Source: Gemmatimonadales bacterium
GTDB lineage: Bacteria > Gemmatimonadota > Gemmatimonadetes > Palauibacterales > Palauibacteraceae
DNA length: 64,000 nt
Assembly: GCA_009841005.1 (NCBI GenBank)
Contig: VXMR01000068.1
Location: 47,236-111,235, forward strand
Direction: 5' to 3'
Both the position numbers and the translations under genes were made by a program. Shown in pieces: positions 26,493-37,398 of the stretch. The stretch's first letter is position 1; each line of letters starts with the position of its first letter. Under the pieces are notes generated by a model. It was given only the letters and a program-made list of their open reading frames with translations. It was not told where the DNA came from and did no database searches.

Positions 26493-28043
26493 GTGTGGCT
26501 GCCCACCGCGGTCGAGATGGCGGAGATCGATCGCGTCGCCGTCGAATCGGGGGCGATACCCGAACGCGCGCTGATCGAAAACGCGGGTCGAGCCCTGGCG
26601 CGGCACGTGCACGAACGGTTCCCGGCCGGCCGGGTCGCGGTGCTTGCGGGAAGCGGCCACAACGGCGCGGACGCCCTCGTGGCCGGACGGACTCTTTCCG
26701 CCTGGGGGCGATCCGTCGGGTTCGTCCAATGCGGGAGCCGCGCCCCGGATCCGGATGTCCTCGCGGGCTGGAAGCTGACGCTCGAGCCGTCGGAAGCGCT
26801 GGAGCGGGAACTCGCGGCAGCGGACATCGTCATCGATGGCATCCTGGGGACGGGCCTGACGACGGCGCCCCGCCCGCCCCAGGCGAGGATGATCGAGCGC
26901 GTGAACGCCGCCCGGGCCGCCGTGGTCTCCGCGGATGGTCCCAGCGGCGTGGACTTTACCACGGGCCGCGTGCCGGGTGCCGCGATCCGGGCCGACCTGA
27001 CCGTCACCTTCGGGTGGCCGAAGATGGGTCTCCTGAGGTTCCCGGCTCGCGAACGCATCGGCGACCTGGTCTCCGTGGAAATCGGCTTTCCGCCACCCGC
27101 GGCGGCGCCGACGGCGCGGGCAGTGACGGCGGCGTGGGTGGCCGGCCTGCTCGGAGTGCGGCCCGCGGACGGCCACAAGGGCGACGCGGGCTATCTCGCG
27201 ATCGTGGGCGGGGAGCGGGGCATGGCCGGGGCCGTGGTGCTCGCGGCCCGCGCGGCGATCCGGGGGGGAGTCGGCATTGTGCGCGTCGTGAGCGCCCCGG
27301 AGAACCGGGAGGTCGTGCAGACCAGCGTGCCGGAGGCCGTATTCGTGGACTGGTCCGCGTCCGAGGCGGTGCGGTCGGCGCTGAGCTGGGCCGGCGCGGT
27401 CGCGGTCGGACCGGGTCTGGGAACGGGGCCGGAGCGCACGGAGTTGATGCAACGCGTGCTGGAGGAAGGGTCCGTTCCGCTGGTCATCGATGCGGACGCT
27501 CTGAACGTGCTTTCGGCTGAGGCGGCGGAGACAGGGGCGCCGCTCGGTCCGCCGGCTCCGCTGCGATCCGTCCTCCTGACGCCGCATCCCGGCGAGATGG
27601 CCCGCTTGCTCGGAACATCCGTCGAAGAGGTACGCGAGGATGCGCCGGCTGCGTCCCGGCGGCTGGCCGACGCGACGCAGGCGACCGTGCTGCTCAAGGG
27701 CGCCCCGACCTGGGTGGCGCGGCCCGGCGGTGAACTGCGTGCGACGACGCTCGTGAGTCCGGCGTTCGCGAGCGGCGGCATGGGGGACGTGCTGACCGGC
27801 GTCTGCGGCGCCTGCCTCGCGTCGGGCCTCGGCCCCGCCGACGCGGCGTCTGCCGCCCTGACGCTCACGGCGCTTGCCATTCTGCGCGGCGTGGACGAGA
27901 TCGGCGGGTCCGCGGCGGACGTGCCGGAGGCGCTGCCGGAGGCGCGCCGGGTGCTGGGAAGATTGCGATCCGGAGCCTGGCCGGGCGTCAACCTCGCCCT
28001 CCCCGCGTTGCCCTCGGTTGCGACCGGGGACCGGGTCGGATGA
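26493..28043 (+). CDS. nnr: Bifunctional NAD(P)H-hydrate epimerase / ADP-dependent dehydratase
   Basis: 516 residues from GTG 26493 (VWLPTAVEMAEID), the usual family opening. An in-frame ATG at 26352 would add 47 atypical residues inside the previous gene. The N-terminal YjeF epimerase domain (GSGHNGADALVAGR) is fused to a C-terminal ribokinase-like dehydratase domain (TPHPGEMARLLG, then SGGMGDVLTGV). Together they repair NADHX/NADPHX formed by damage to reduced nicotinamides. The next gene thiL overlaps by ATGA. Confidence 0.92.
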   Translation: MWLPTAVEMAEIDRVAVESGAIPERALIENAGRALARHVHERFPAGRVAVLAGSGHNGADALVAGRTLSAWGRSVGFVQCGSRAPDPDVLAGWKLTLEPSEALERELAAADIVIDGILGTGLTTAPRPPQARMIERVNAARAAVVSADGPSGVDFTTGRVPGAAIRADLTVTFGWPKMGLLRFPARERIGDLVSVEIGFPPPAAAPTARAVTAAWVAGLLGVRPADGHKGDAGYLAIVGGERGMAGAVVLAARAAIRGGVGIVRVVSAPENREVVQTSVPEAVFVDWSASEAVRSALSWAGAVAVGPGLGTGPERTELMQRVLEEGSVPLVIDADALNVLSAEAAETGAPLGPPAPLRSVLLTPHPGEMARLLGTSVEEVREDAPAASRRLADATQATVLLKGAPTWVARPGGELRATTLVSPAFASGGMGDVLTGVCGACLASGLGPADAASAALTLTALAILRGVDEIGGSAADVPEALPEARRVLGRLRSGAWPGVNLALPALPSVATGDRVG

Positions 28044-29049
28044 ACGTCACCGGTCCGGCGCTCGCCGAGGGGCCCGAAACCGCGCGCATTCGGGCGTTCC
28101 TGGACGGAGCGGGCGCGCCTGCCGCCCGCGGGGACCCCGCGGTCACCATCACGTTGCCGGTGGGGGATGACGCCGCGGCCTTTCGTCCTCCGGATGATAC
28201 TCAGGTCGTGGTGAGCTGCGACGCGAGCGTGGAGGGGGTCCACTTTCGCCGCGAATGGATGACGTGGGAGACGATCGGGTACCGTGCGGCTGCGTCGGCG
28301 CTGAGCGATCTCGCGGCCATGGCCGCGACTCCCATCGGCCTCGTCGTGGCGGCGGCGCTGCCCCCCGAACTGGACGTCGGGATCGCCGCGGCCCTGGGAC
28401 GAGGCGTGGGAGAGATCGTCGGGCGCGTCGGCGCGCAGATCCTCGGCGGCGACCTGGTCGCGTCGCCGGGCCCCGCCTTTCTCGACATCACCGTCCTCGG
28501 CTGTGCGGCGGCACCGACGACGCGGGGCGGGGTGCGCCCGGGCGACGAGTTATGGGTGACCGGCGAACTCGGGGCGGCCGCGGCCGCCCTGCGCGATCTG
28601 GAGCGGGGGCTGGAGCCGGACCCACGGGCCCGCCGGGCCTTCGACCGCCCCCGCCCCAGGATCGAGGAAATGCTGTGGCTGCGGGACCGGGTCCGGATCC
28701 ACGCGGCGATCGATCTTTCGGACGGTATGATGCGGGATGCGCGCAACCTCGCGGCGGCTTCCGGCGTCGCCCTGGAAATCGAGGCGGATCGCCTCCCGTC
28801 CGCCCCCGCCCTCGAGGGATTTCGTCAGACGCCGGCGGCGGAACAACTCCTCCTTGCCGGCGGTGAGGACTACGAACTGCTCTTCGCCGTGCCGGCTGGC
28901 GCCATGCGGGGGACGGAGCGGGCGTTCGCCGTCGCCTTCGACCACCCGCTCACGCGGGTCGGGAGGGCGCGCGAAGGGGAGGGGCTGACCGTGAGCGGGC
29001 GGTTGAATCCGACGCTGCCCGCGGGGTTCGATCATTTCGGGGCCGGGCG

Positions 29050-29053
<4 letters not shown>
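28040..29053 (+). CDS. thiL: Thiamine-monophosphate kinase
   Basis: A 337-residue ThiL: PVGDDAAAF, the substrate-binding DASVEGVHFR, GYRAAASALSDLAAMAATP (Mg/ATP site), and DLSDGMMRDARNLAAAS. It phosphorylates TMP to the cofactor TPP. It is the only thiamine-specific synthesis gene in the window. ATG 28040 overlaps nnr, and the stop overlaps plsC as TTGA. Confidence 0.94.
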
Positions 29054-31224
<2,171 letters not shown>

Positions 31225-31225
<1 letters not shown>

Positions 31226-31569
31226 TGGCGGAGGCGGCCAACCGTCGGCTCACGCGCGCCATCACCTTCATCGCCCTCATCGGAGCGGGGTACTACTGGA
31301 TGGTGGGTGGAGAATACACGAGAGCCGATCTGGTCCGACTGGAGGGTGAAATCGAGTCGAGGGAAGCGGAGATGACGGCCCGCAACGATGAACTCGCGTC
31401 GATCCGGGCCTGGGCCGACAGTCTCGTGTCGAACGCCTGGGCGATCGAGCGCGTCGCTCGGGAACGGTACGGCTTCGTCCGGCCGCAAGAGATCCTGGTG
31501 CGGTTCGTCGACCTCGGAGACCGGGAGCCCCCCGCCTCCGCGACGCCCCCGCATGTGAACGTACCCTGA
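31225..31569 (+). CDS. Septum formation initiator family protein (DivIC/FtsB-like)
   Basis: A 114-residue single-pass membrane protein: a short cytoplasmic N-terminus, one membrane segment (about residues 11-27), a coiled coil (about 35-75) and the family motif AIERVARERYGFVRPQEILVRF. FtsB/DivIC proteins join FtsL and FtsQ in the divisome. The eno-ftsB order is common in Gram-negative bacteria and supports the call. The tail is rich in Pro and Ala. ATG 31225 overlaps the eno stop by one base. Confidence 0.88.
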
Positions 31570-31615
31570 GATGTGGCAAGACCCGTAACGCCCGGACGCA
31601 CCCGGGGCCGGCGGC

Positions 31616-31643
31616 TTGCCCCGCGCGCCACGACGTGTAGGAT
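31616..31643 (+). promoter_or_regulatory. Predicted promoter P1 upstream of the tRNA and thiI
   Basis: TTGCCC (31616-31621) and TAGGAT (31638-31643) are 16 bases apart, with a TG one base before the -10 box. The tRNA gene would start about 170 bases downstream of the start site. Confidence 0.4.
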
Positions 31644-31715
31644 AGCGGACCTATTTGGGTCGTTTCCCGGAAATACCACGGCTATTCGAGCGCCGGTGCA
31701 TCCGGCTCCGCGACG

Positions 31716-31743
31716 TTGCTCCTCCTCGAAATGGCGCTACCAT
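31716..31743 (+). promoter_or_regulatory. Possible promoter P2 upstream of the tRNA
   Basis: TTGCTC (31716-31721) and TACCAT (31738-31743) are 16 bases apart. It lies closer to the tRNA (about 70 bases from the predicted start site) than P1. The 249-base gap 31570-31818 otherwise holds only a 12-base match (31573-31584) to the end of the palindromic repeat. Confidence 0.3.
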
Positions 31744-31818
31744 TACTCGTCGGAGCGCCTTGCGGGATCCGGCGCCTCGGCACTCTCGGTAGCTCGCGAA
31801 TTTCCGGGACACGACACC

Positions 31819-31892
31819 GGCAGGGTAGCTCAGCCTGGTAGAGCAAGGGACTCATAAGCCCTGGGTCGGGGGTTCAAATCCCCCCCCTGCCA
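31819..31892 (+). tRNA. tRNA with CAT anticodon (elongator Met, or Ile2)
   Basis: The cloverleaf folds fully: acceptor GGCAGGG/CCCTGCC, U8, D-stem GCTC/GAGC, anticodon loop CTCATAA, T-arm GGGGG-TTCAAAT-CCCCC, discriminator A. No CCA is encoded. The first pair is G-C and the anticodon stem lacks three G-C pairs next to the loop, so it is not the initiator. The anticodon stem AGGGA/GCCCT has an A-G mismatch next to the loop. CAT could be read as elongator Met or, if modified to lysidine, Ile. thiI begins six bases after it. Confidence 0.93.
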
Positions 31893-31898
31893 CTCGTT

Positions 31899-33386
31899 AT
31901 GGCGGCGCAACACGAACTCGGAGACGGGCCCGTTCGGGTCCTCGTACGATTCTCCGGCGAGCTCTCGACGAAGGCGCGCCGGACGCGGTCGCGCTTCCAG
32001 AACCGGCTCGCGACGAACCTGCGTGACGCGTTCGAGTCCGAAGGGATCGACGCCGTCCTCGAGCCAGGCTGGAGCCGTTTCCATATTGAAGGCCCGAACA
32101 CGGCCTTTCTCGACCCCCTGCTGCGCACCTTCGGCGTGTCCAGTTGTTCCCTGCTTGCCGGCGAGTGCGAGGCGGATCTCGACATGATCGTTGCCACGGG
32201 CACGGCCCTCTTCTCCGAGTCCGTGCGGGGCCGGAGCTATGCGGTGCGGGCGCGCCGTTCCGGTTCACATGGCTTCTCGTCCTCGGATATCCAGCAGCGT
32301 CTCGGGGCGGCCCTCAATCCCGGCGCCACCGTGGACCTCGGGGATCCGGACATCACCGTGTTCGTCGAGGTCCGCGATGACCGGGTGTTCTTTCACGAGG
32401 ACAGGGTGCGGGGACCGTCCGGCCTGCCGCTCGGAGTTCAAGGACATGCGCTCGCCCTCATCTCCGGCGGTTTCGATTCGGCCGTGGCCGCCTGGATGGC
32501 GCTGCGCCGGGGGATTCACCTCGACTACGCCTTCTGCAACCTCGGCGGAAGCGCGTACGAGCGGATGGTCGTGGAGGTGACGAAGGTGCTGGCGGATCGC
32601 TGGAGCTACGGAACGCGGCCCCGGCTGCACGTCCTCGAGTTCGGTCCGGTCGTCGAGGCCATGCGGGCCCGCGCCAAGCCCGCATACCTGCAGGTCGTCC
32701 TCAAGCGGATGATGTACCGCGCCGCCGCGAGGATCGGGGAACGCATCGGTGCCGACGCGATCGTCACGGGCGAGTCGGTCGGGCAGGTCTCCTCGCAGAC
32801 GCTCCGCAATCTCCGCGCGATCGAGAATGCCTCGTCGCTCCCGGTGCTCCGACCCCTGCTCGGATTCCACAAGGAGGAGATTCTCGACCGGGCGCGGGAG
32901 ATCGGCACGTACGATCTGTCCGCCCGTGTGCGCGAGTACTGCGACCTCGTGCCGCAGCGGCCGGTCACCGCATCGTCGCCGGAGGCCGCCGAGGCGCAGG
33001 AGTCGGCCGTGGGTTTCGAGGAACTGGGCGAGGCGGTCGCCGGCGCGTCCGTGCACGATGTGCGGGCCCTGCGTCCGGAGTCCATGGTCGGAGCGTCCCT
33101 GTACGTGGTCGAGGTGCCCGACGGCGCGGTCATCCTCGACACCCGCGCCTGCGACGCCTTCGAGGCCTGGCACTGGCCGGGCGCGACCCGCCGCGATCTC
33201 CCGCAACTCGAGCGGGATTTCGGCGAACTCGATCGCGACGCGACCTACGTGCTCTGCTGTACGGAGGGTGTGCGAACGGCCTACCTGGCCGAGGTCATGC
33301 AGCGCGCGGGATACGAGGCCTATTCCTTCCTCGGTGGGGCGCCCCGCATGCGGCGCGTCGCGCGAGGCGGGGCGGAGATCGACTGA
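31899..33386 (+). CDS. thiI: tRNA 4-thiouridine synthase ThiI with rhodanese domain
   Basis: 495 residues: an N-terminal ferredoxin-like and THUMP region (about 1-175), a PP-loop ATPase with SGGFDS at 189-194, and a C-terminal rhodanese domain (about 390-495) with Cys453/Cys454 in VLCCTEGVRTAYL. Cys348 in REYCDLVPQRP is the second catalytic cysteine expected to form the disulfide. ThiI adenylates U8 of tRNA and moves persulfide sulfur onto it; the rhodanese domain also serves thiazole synthesis in some species. The tRNA six bases upstream carries U8. ATG 31899 has no Shine-Dalgarno sequence. Confidence 0.93.
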   Translation: MAAQHELGDGPVRVLVRFSGELSTKARRTRSRFQNRLATNLRDAFESEGIDAVLEPGWSRFHIEGPNTAFLDPLLRTFGVSSCSLLAGECEADLDMIVATGTALFSESVRGRSYAVRARRSGSHGFSSSDIQQRLGAALNPGATVDLGDPDITVFVEVRDDRVFFHEDRVRGPSGLPLGVQGHALALISGGFDSAVAAWMALRRGIHLDYAFCNLGGSAYERMVVEVTKVLADRWSYGTRPRLHVLEFGPVVEAMRARAKPAYLQVVLKRMMYRAAARIGERIGADAIVTGESVGQVSSQTLRNLRAIENASSLPVLRPLLGFHKEEILDRAREIGTYDLSARVREYCDLVPQRPVTASSPEAAEAQESAVGFEELGEAVAGASVHDVRALRPESMVGASLYVVEVPDGAVILDTRACDAFEAWHWPGATRRDLPQLERDFGELDRDATYVLCCTEGVRTAYLAEVMQRAGYEAYSFLGGAPRMRRVARGGAEID

Positions 33387-33406
33387 TCGCCGCCCGTTTT
33401 GACACC

Positions 33407-33425
33407 CTCGCCCGTGCGGGGCGAG
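33407..33425 (+). other. GC-rich hairpin after thiI
   Basis: CTCGCCC-GTGCG-GGGCGAG forms a perfect seven-base stem. It follows the thiI stop by 20 bases but has no T-run, so it may be a weak terminator or an mRNA structure before uppS. TTGACA at 33399-33404 looks like a -35 box, but there is no matching -10 box. Confidence 0.35.
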
Positions 33426-33456
33426 CTTGGGCCGCATGAGCGGGGAGAAGAACGGC

Positions 33457-34191
33457 ATGACGGCGGCCCTGGAAACCGTCCGGCAGGGGGAAGTGCCGAC
33501 CCATGTCGCCGTCATCATGGACGGGAACGGCCGCTGGGCGAGACTGCGTGGCCTGCCGAGATGGGAGGGGCACCGCGCGGGCATGACGGCGGTGCGCGAG
33601 ATCATCGAAGGGTCGGTGGAGGCCGGCGTGGCCCACCTCACCCTGTACGCCTTCTCGGACGAAAACTGGTTCCGGCCTTCGATGGAGGTGGAAGCGTTGA
33701 TGACGCTCCTCCAGGAGTATGTGCGGAGTCAGCGCGAAGCTCTGGTCAGGCACGGAGTCCGCGTCACCGTGTTCGGTGACCGGCTGCGGCTTCCCGGCGA
33801 GGCCCGCCGGGCGATCTCCGAACTCGAGGCCTCGACGGAGGGCGGAACGGCACTGGAAGTGCACCTCGCGATCAGCTACGGATCGCGGGCGGAGCTCGCG
33901 GGTGTGGCGCGAACGCTCGCACAGCGTTGCCTGGAAGGCGACCTGGCTCCGGAGGAGATCGACGCCGAACTCTTCGCGTCGGAACTCCTGACGAGGGACT
34001 GGCCGGATCCCGACCTCCTGATCCGGACCTCGGGGGAGCAGCGCATCTCCAACTTCCTCCTCTGGCAGCTAGCGTACGCGGAACTCTTCGTGACGGACGT
34101 CCTGTGGCCCGACTTCACCCGGGAGCACCTCTTCGGCGCGCTCGTCGACTACCGGCGCCGCGAGCGGAGATTCGGGCTGGTGAAGACGTGA
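33457..34191 (+). CDS. uppS: Isoprenyl transferase (undecaprenyl diphosphate synthase)
   Basis: About 244 residues. VAVIMDGNGRWA with the catalytic Asp, GHRAGMTAVREII, LTLYAFSDENWFRP and PDLLIRTSGEQRISNFLLWQLAYAE are the cis-prenyltransferase blocks. It builds the C55 lipid carrier for cell-wall synthesis. ATG 33457 is preferred because GGGGAGAAG lies nine bases upstream; ATG 33436 and TTG 33427 are alternatives. It begins the conserved order uppS-cdsA-dxr-rseP. Confidence 0.95.
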   Translation: MTAALETVRQGEVPTHVAVIMDGNGRWARLRGLPRWEGHRAGMTAVREIIEGSVEAGVAHLTLYAFSDENWFRPSMEVEALMTLLQEYVRSQREALVRHGVRVTVFGDRLRLPGEARRAISELEASTEGGTALEVHLAISYGSRAELAGVARTLAQRCLEGDLAPEEIDAELFASELLTRDWPDPDLLIRTSGEQRISNFLLWQLAYAELFVTDVLWPDFTREHLFGALVDYRRRERRFGLVKT

Positions 34192-34207
34192 GGGGACCGG
34201 GTCCGGC

Positions 34208-35062
34208 ATGAGTTCCAACCTCCACAAGAGACTCGCGGTCGCGGGTGTCGGAGTCCCCCTCTGCGCGCTGGCGACCTACGCCGGCGGGGTGGTCTTCGTC
34301 ACCGGGCTGGGGGTTGCGGCCGCGCTCGGTTACCGGGAATTCGCCGCGATGATGCGCGGTACCGGGACACGGGTCCTCGGCCTGTCGGGAGCGGTGGCCG
34401 CGTTTCTCTTCCCCTTCGCCGTCTTCGCGGGCGGTCTCGAGAGCGGTGGATTCTATGCGGTGGGCCTGATGCTCCTCTTCCCCGTGCTCGCGCTCACGAC
34501 CGCGGACCTCTCGGAGCGGCCGATCCGGGCCGCCGCCTGCACGGCGTTCGGAGTCTTCTACGTCGGGGGGCTGCTCGCCCTGGGGCTCCCCCTGCGCGAA
34601 GGCGAACTCCTGCTGCCGGCCGGCGCCGATGCGAGCGCCGGGCGGATGGCCGGTACGCTCCTCTTCTTCTTCCCGGTCGTCATCACCTGGCTCGCCGACA
34701 CCGCGGCGTACCTCGGCGGACGCACTCTCGGGAAGCGCCCGCTCGCCCCGCGCATAAGCCCGAACAAGACGGTAGCGGGCGCCGTGAGTGCGCTGCTGGC
34801 GGGCCTCGCCACCGCTGTCCTCTATCCGCGATTCCTCCTTCGGGAGCTCTGGACGCTGGAGCTGGCGCCCACGCTGGCCTTCGGATTCGTCGTGACGGCA
34901 TTGGCGATCGTCGGCGATCTCGTGGAATCCGCCCTCAAGCGCGAGTGCGGCGTAAAGGACTCATCGCGTCTGCTTCCGGGGCACGGCGGGATGCTGGATC
35001 GGCTCGATTCCATCCTGTGGGCGGTCCCGGCCGCGTTCCTCTTCCTCTTCCTCTTCGCGTGA
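34208..35062 (+). CDS. cdsA: Phosphatidate cytidylyltransferase
   Basis: A 284-residue protein with about seven membrane segments and the CDP-diacylglycerol synthase signature GDLVESALKRECGVKDSS followed by LPGHGGMLDRLDS. SPNKTVAGAV is another conserved block. It makes CDP-diacylglycerol from phosphatidate and CTP in the inner membrane. The stop overlaps dxr by GTGA. Confidence 0.95.
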   Translation: MSSNLHKRLAVAGVGVPLCALATYAGGVVFVTGLGVAAALGYREFAAMMRGTGTRVLGLSGAVAAFLFPFAVFAGGLESGGFYAVGLMLLFPVLALTTADLSERPIRAAACTAFGVFYVGGLLALGLPLREGELLLPAGADASAGRMAGTLLFFFPVVITWLADTAAYLGGRTLGKRPLAPRISPNKTVAGAVSALLAGLATAVLYPRFLLRELWTLELAPTLAFGFVVTALAIVGDLVESALKRECGVKDSSRLLPGHGGMLDRLDSILWAVPAAFLFLFLFA

Positions 35063-36225
35063 AGCGCGTCGCCGTCCTCGGCGCCACGGGATCCGTCGGC
35101 GCGGGCACGCTCGAAGTGATCCGCCGCCACCCGGCGCAGTTTCGTGCGGCCGTCCTGACGGCGAACCGCAGCTGGGAGGCGCTCGACGCGCTCGCGCTCG
35201 ACCGGGATCCCGATTTCGTCGTGCTCGGGACCCCGCCCCCGGACGACTTCGCGCCGCGATGGGCCGGCGAGTGGCGGTTTGGCGCCGATGCGCTCGCGGA
35301 GGCGGCCGGATCGCCGGGGATCGACGTCGTTCTCAATGCGATCGTCGGGTTCGCAGGGCTCGATGCGACGCTGGCGGCGCTTGGAGCGGGGAAGCGGCTG
35401 GCACTCGCCAACAAGGAGTCGCTCGTGGCGGGCGGAGAGCTCGTGATGCGTGCGCTGCGCCGTGGAGGCGGTGAACTCCTGCCGGTGGACAGCGAGCACT
35501 CCGCGGTCCACCAGTGTCTGGCCGGGCGTCCGGTGTCGGAGGTGGCGCGCGTCACCCTCACGGCCTCGGGCGGTCCCTTCCGCGAGTGGCCGGCGGATCG
35601 GCTCGCCACCGTCAAGCCGGCCGATGCCCTGCGTCATCCCACGTGGTCGATGGGAGCCAAGATCACAATCGACTCCGCCACGCTGGCGAACAAGGCGCTC
35701 GAGGTCATCGAGGCGCACACGCTGTTCGACCTCCCCTACGAGCGGATCGAGGTCGTCGTGCATCCCACATCGATCGTTCATTCCCTCGTCGAATTCAGGG
35801 ACGGCTCCTCGCTTGCGCAATTGGGCCGACCCTCGATGGAGATCCCGATCCTGTGGGCTCTCGGCTACCCCGACCGGCTGGACGACCAGCGGCAGGAGGC
35901 GGGGTTCGACCCTGTGCGGGATGGTCCTCTGGAGTTCGAACCGGTGCGGGAGGACGATTTTCCCCTCTTCCGCGCGGGGGTCGCGGCGGGAAGGGCGGGA
36001 GGCGAGTTTCCGGTGGCCTTCAACGCGGCCAACGAGGTCGCCGTCGAGAGGTTTCTCTCCGGGGACGTCGGCTTCAGGGAACTCGCCGACGTCGTGCTTC
36101 GTACACTTGAACGGTTCTCGTCGCGCGCCATCGAATCGGTGGAGGATGCGCGGCGCGTCGACGCGGGGGCGCGCGCCATCGCCCGCGGTCCATACGGGGA
36201 GTCCAAGTCGGGAGACGCTGAGTGA
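35059..36225 (+). CDS. dxr: 1-deoxy-D-xylulose 5-phosphate reductoisomerase
   Basis: 388 residues from GTG 35059. The NADPH site GATGSVGAGTLEVI is at the extreme N-terminus, fixing the start. LANKESLVAGGELV, the metal site DSEHSAVHQCL, TASGGPFRE and HPTWSMGAKITIDSATLANKAL confirm Dxr. It makes MEP, the committed step of isoprenoid synthesis, so it supplies UppS. It overlaps cdsA and rseP by GTGA. Confidence 0.96.
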   Translation: MKRVAVLGATGSVGAGTLEVIRRHPAQFRAAVLTANRSWEALDALALDRDPDFVVLGTPPPDDFAPRWAGEWRFGADALAEAAGSPGIDVVLNAIVGFAGLDATLAALGAGKRLALANKESLVAGGELVMRALRRGGGELLPVDSEHSAVHQCLAGRPVSEVARVTLTASGGPFREWPADRLATVKPADALRHPTWSMGAKITIDSATLANKALEVIEAHTLFDLPYERIEVVVHPTSIVHSLVEFRDGSSLAQLGRPSMEIPILWALGYPDRLDDQRQEAGFDPVRDGPLEFEPVREDDFPLFRAGVAAGRAGGEFPVAFNAANEVAVERFLSGDVGFRELADVVLRTLERFSSRAIESVEDARRVDAGARAIARGPYGESKSGDAE

Positions 36226-37331
36226 TCGTAACGATTCTGGTAACCCTCATTGTCCTGGGCGTGCTCATCTTCGTGCACGAGCTGGGGCATTTTGCTGCTG
36301 CGAAGAGCGTCGGGATCGACGTGCCGCGGTTTTCGATCGGCCTGGGCCCGAAGATGGTGGGGTTTCGGCGCGGTGAAACGGAGTATGTCCTCTCTTGGAT
36401 CCCCCTCGGCGGCTACGTCAAGATGGCCGGAATGGCGGACGAGGAGGTGACGTCGACGCTCGAGGGCGGCGGCGGGCGTGCCCCCGAGCACACGGCACGG
36501 AGCGAAGCGCGTCCGGGGCCCGGAGACTTCGACGGGAAGCCGCTCTGGGCCCGCTTCTTCGCCATCTCGGCCGGCGTCATCATGAACTGGATGTTCGCGG
36601 TCGTCGCCTTCGCCGCGATCGCGATGGGGCGCGGCGTGTTCGAGCCGCGGATCGCCGAGGTCGCGCCCGGGTCACCCGCTGCGGAGGCGGGACTTCGGAG
36701 CGACGATCTGGTCCTGCGCGTGGACGGCGGCGCGGTGCACGACCCCGCCCAGGTGACGATGCGGATCGAGCGCCGGGCCGGCGAGCCCGTCGACATCGTC
36801 GTGGAGCGGGGAGGGGAGCAGCTCACCTTCGTCGCGACGCCCGACGCGGTCGAGCAATACTCGGATCTCACGGGAGAATCGAGGACGGTCGGGCGCATCG
36901 GGATCTCCGTCGGCGCCGATGGAGGTCGAGCGGACCCCATCGCCGCCCTGGGGCGCGGCTGGTCGAACGCGGCCTACTGGGGCGGCGCCGTCCTTCAGTT
37001 CCTCGGAGACCTCGTCACGGGACGGAGTTCGGCGCGAGAGGTCGGCGGCCCGATTCTGATCGGGGAGATCTCCGGACGCGCGGCGCGTGCGGGATTCTGG
37101 GAACTCCTGAGTTTCATGGCGATCATCAGCATCAATCTCGCCATCTTCAATCTGCTGCCGATTCCCGTCCTCGATGGGGGACACCTCCTCTTCCTGGGGA
37201 TCGAGGCGGTCCGCGGCCGGGCGCTCAGCGTCCAGGCGCGCATGCGGTTCACGACGGTGGGGATGGTTTTTGTCCTCGCCCTCATGGTGTGGGCCGTGGG
37301 AAACGACGTGCTCAGGGTGATCCTCAGATAG
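36222..37331 (+). CDS. rseP: Site-2 protease RseP
   Basis: 369 residues. HELGHF in the first membrane segment binds zinc with the late LDGGHLLF motif. One PDZ domain (about residues 135-205, IAEVAPGSPAAEAGLRSDDLV) lies in the periplasm, where the E. coli protein has two. The family cleaves membrane-anchored anti-sigma factors and signal-peptide remnants. An insert of about 30 residues rich in Gly and Glu (about 78-105) precedes the second membrane segment. The last base of its stop is the first base of a palindromic repeat end. Confidence 0.94.
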   Translation: MIVTILVTLIVLGVLIFVHELGHFAAAKSVGIDVPRFSIGLGPKMVGFRRGETEYVLSWIPLGGYVKMAGMADEEVTSTLEGGGGRAPEHTARSEARPGPGDFDGKPLWARFFAISAGVIMNWMFAVVAFAAIAMGRGVFEPRIAEVAPGSPAAEAGLRSDDLVLRVDGGAVHDPAQVTMRIERRAGEPVDIVVERGGEQLTFVATPDAVEQYSDLTGESRTVGRIGISVGADGGRADPIAALGRGWSNAAYWGGAVLQFLGDLVTGRSSAREVGGPILIGEISGRAARAGFWELLSFMAIISINLAIFNLLPIPVLDGGHLLFLGIEAVRGRALSVQARMRFTTVGMVFVLALMVWAVGNDVLRVILR

Positions 37332-37375
37332 CAGTCCGTGGCAAGACCCTGCGTCAGCGCCGAGAGTGGCGACGC
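37331..37375 (+). repeat. Single end of the palindromic repeat
   Basis: GCAGTCCGTGGCAAGACCC and the next 25 bases match the right end (reversed) of the full copy at 7296-7467. No second arm is visible within the 67-base gap between rseP and the convergent metallohydrolase gene. Confidence 0.6.
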
Positions 37376-37398
37376 GCGGACCGCGTGCCGGGCCGGGA

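Noticed and set aside
31573..31632. Another full copy of the palindromic repeat after the DivIC/FtsB-like gene
   Set aside because: Only 12 bases (GTGGCAAGACCC) match well; the facing arm is too degenerate to call a copy.
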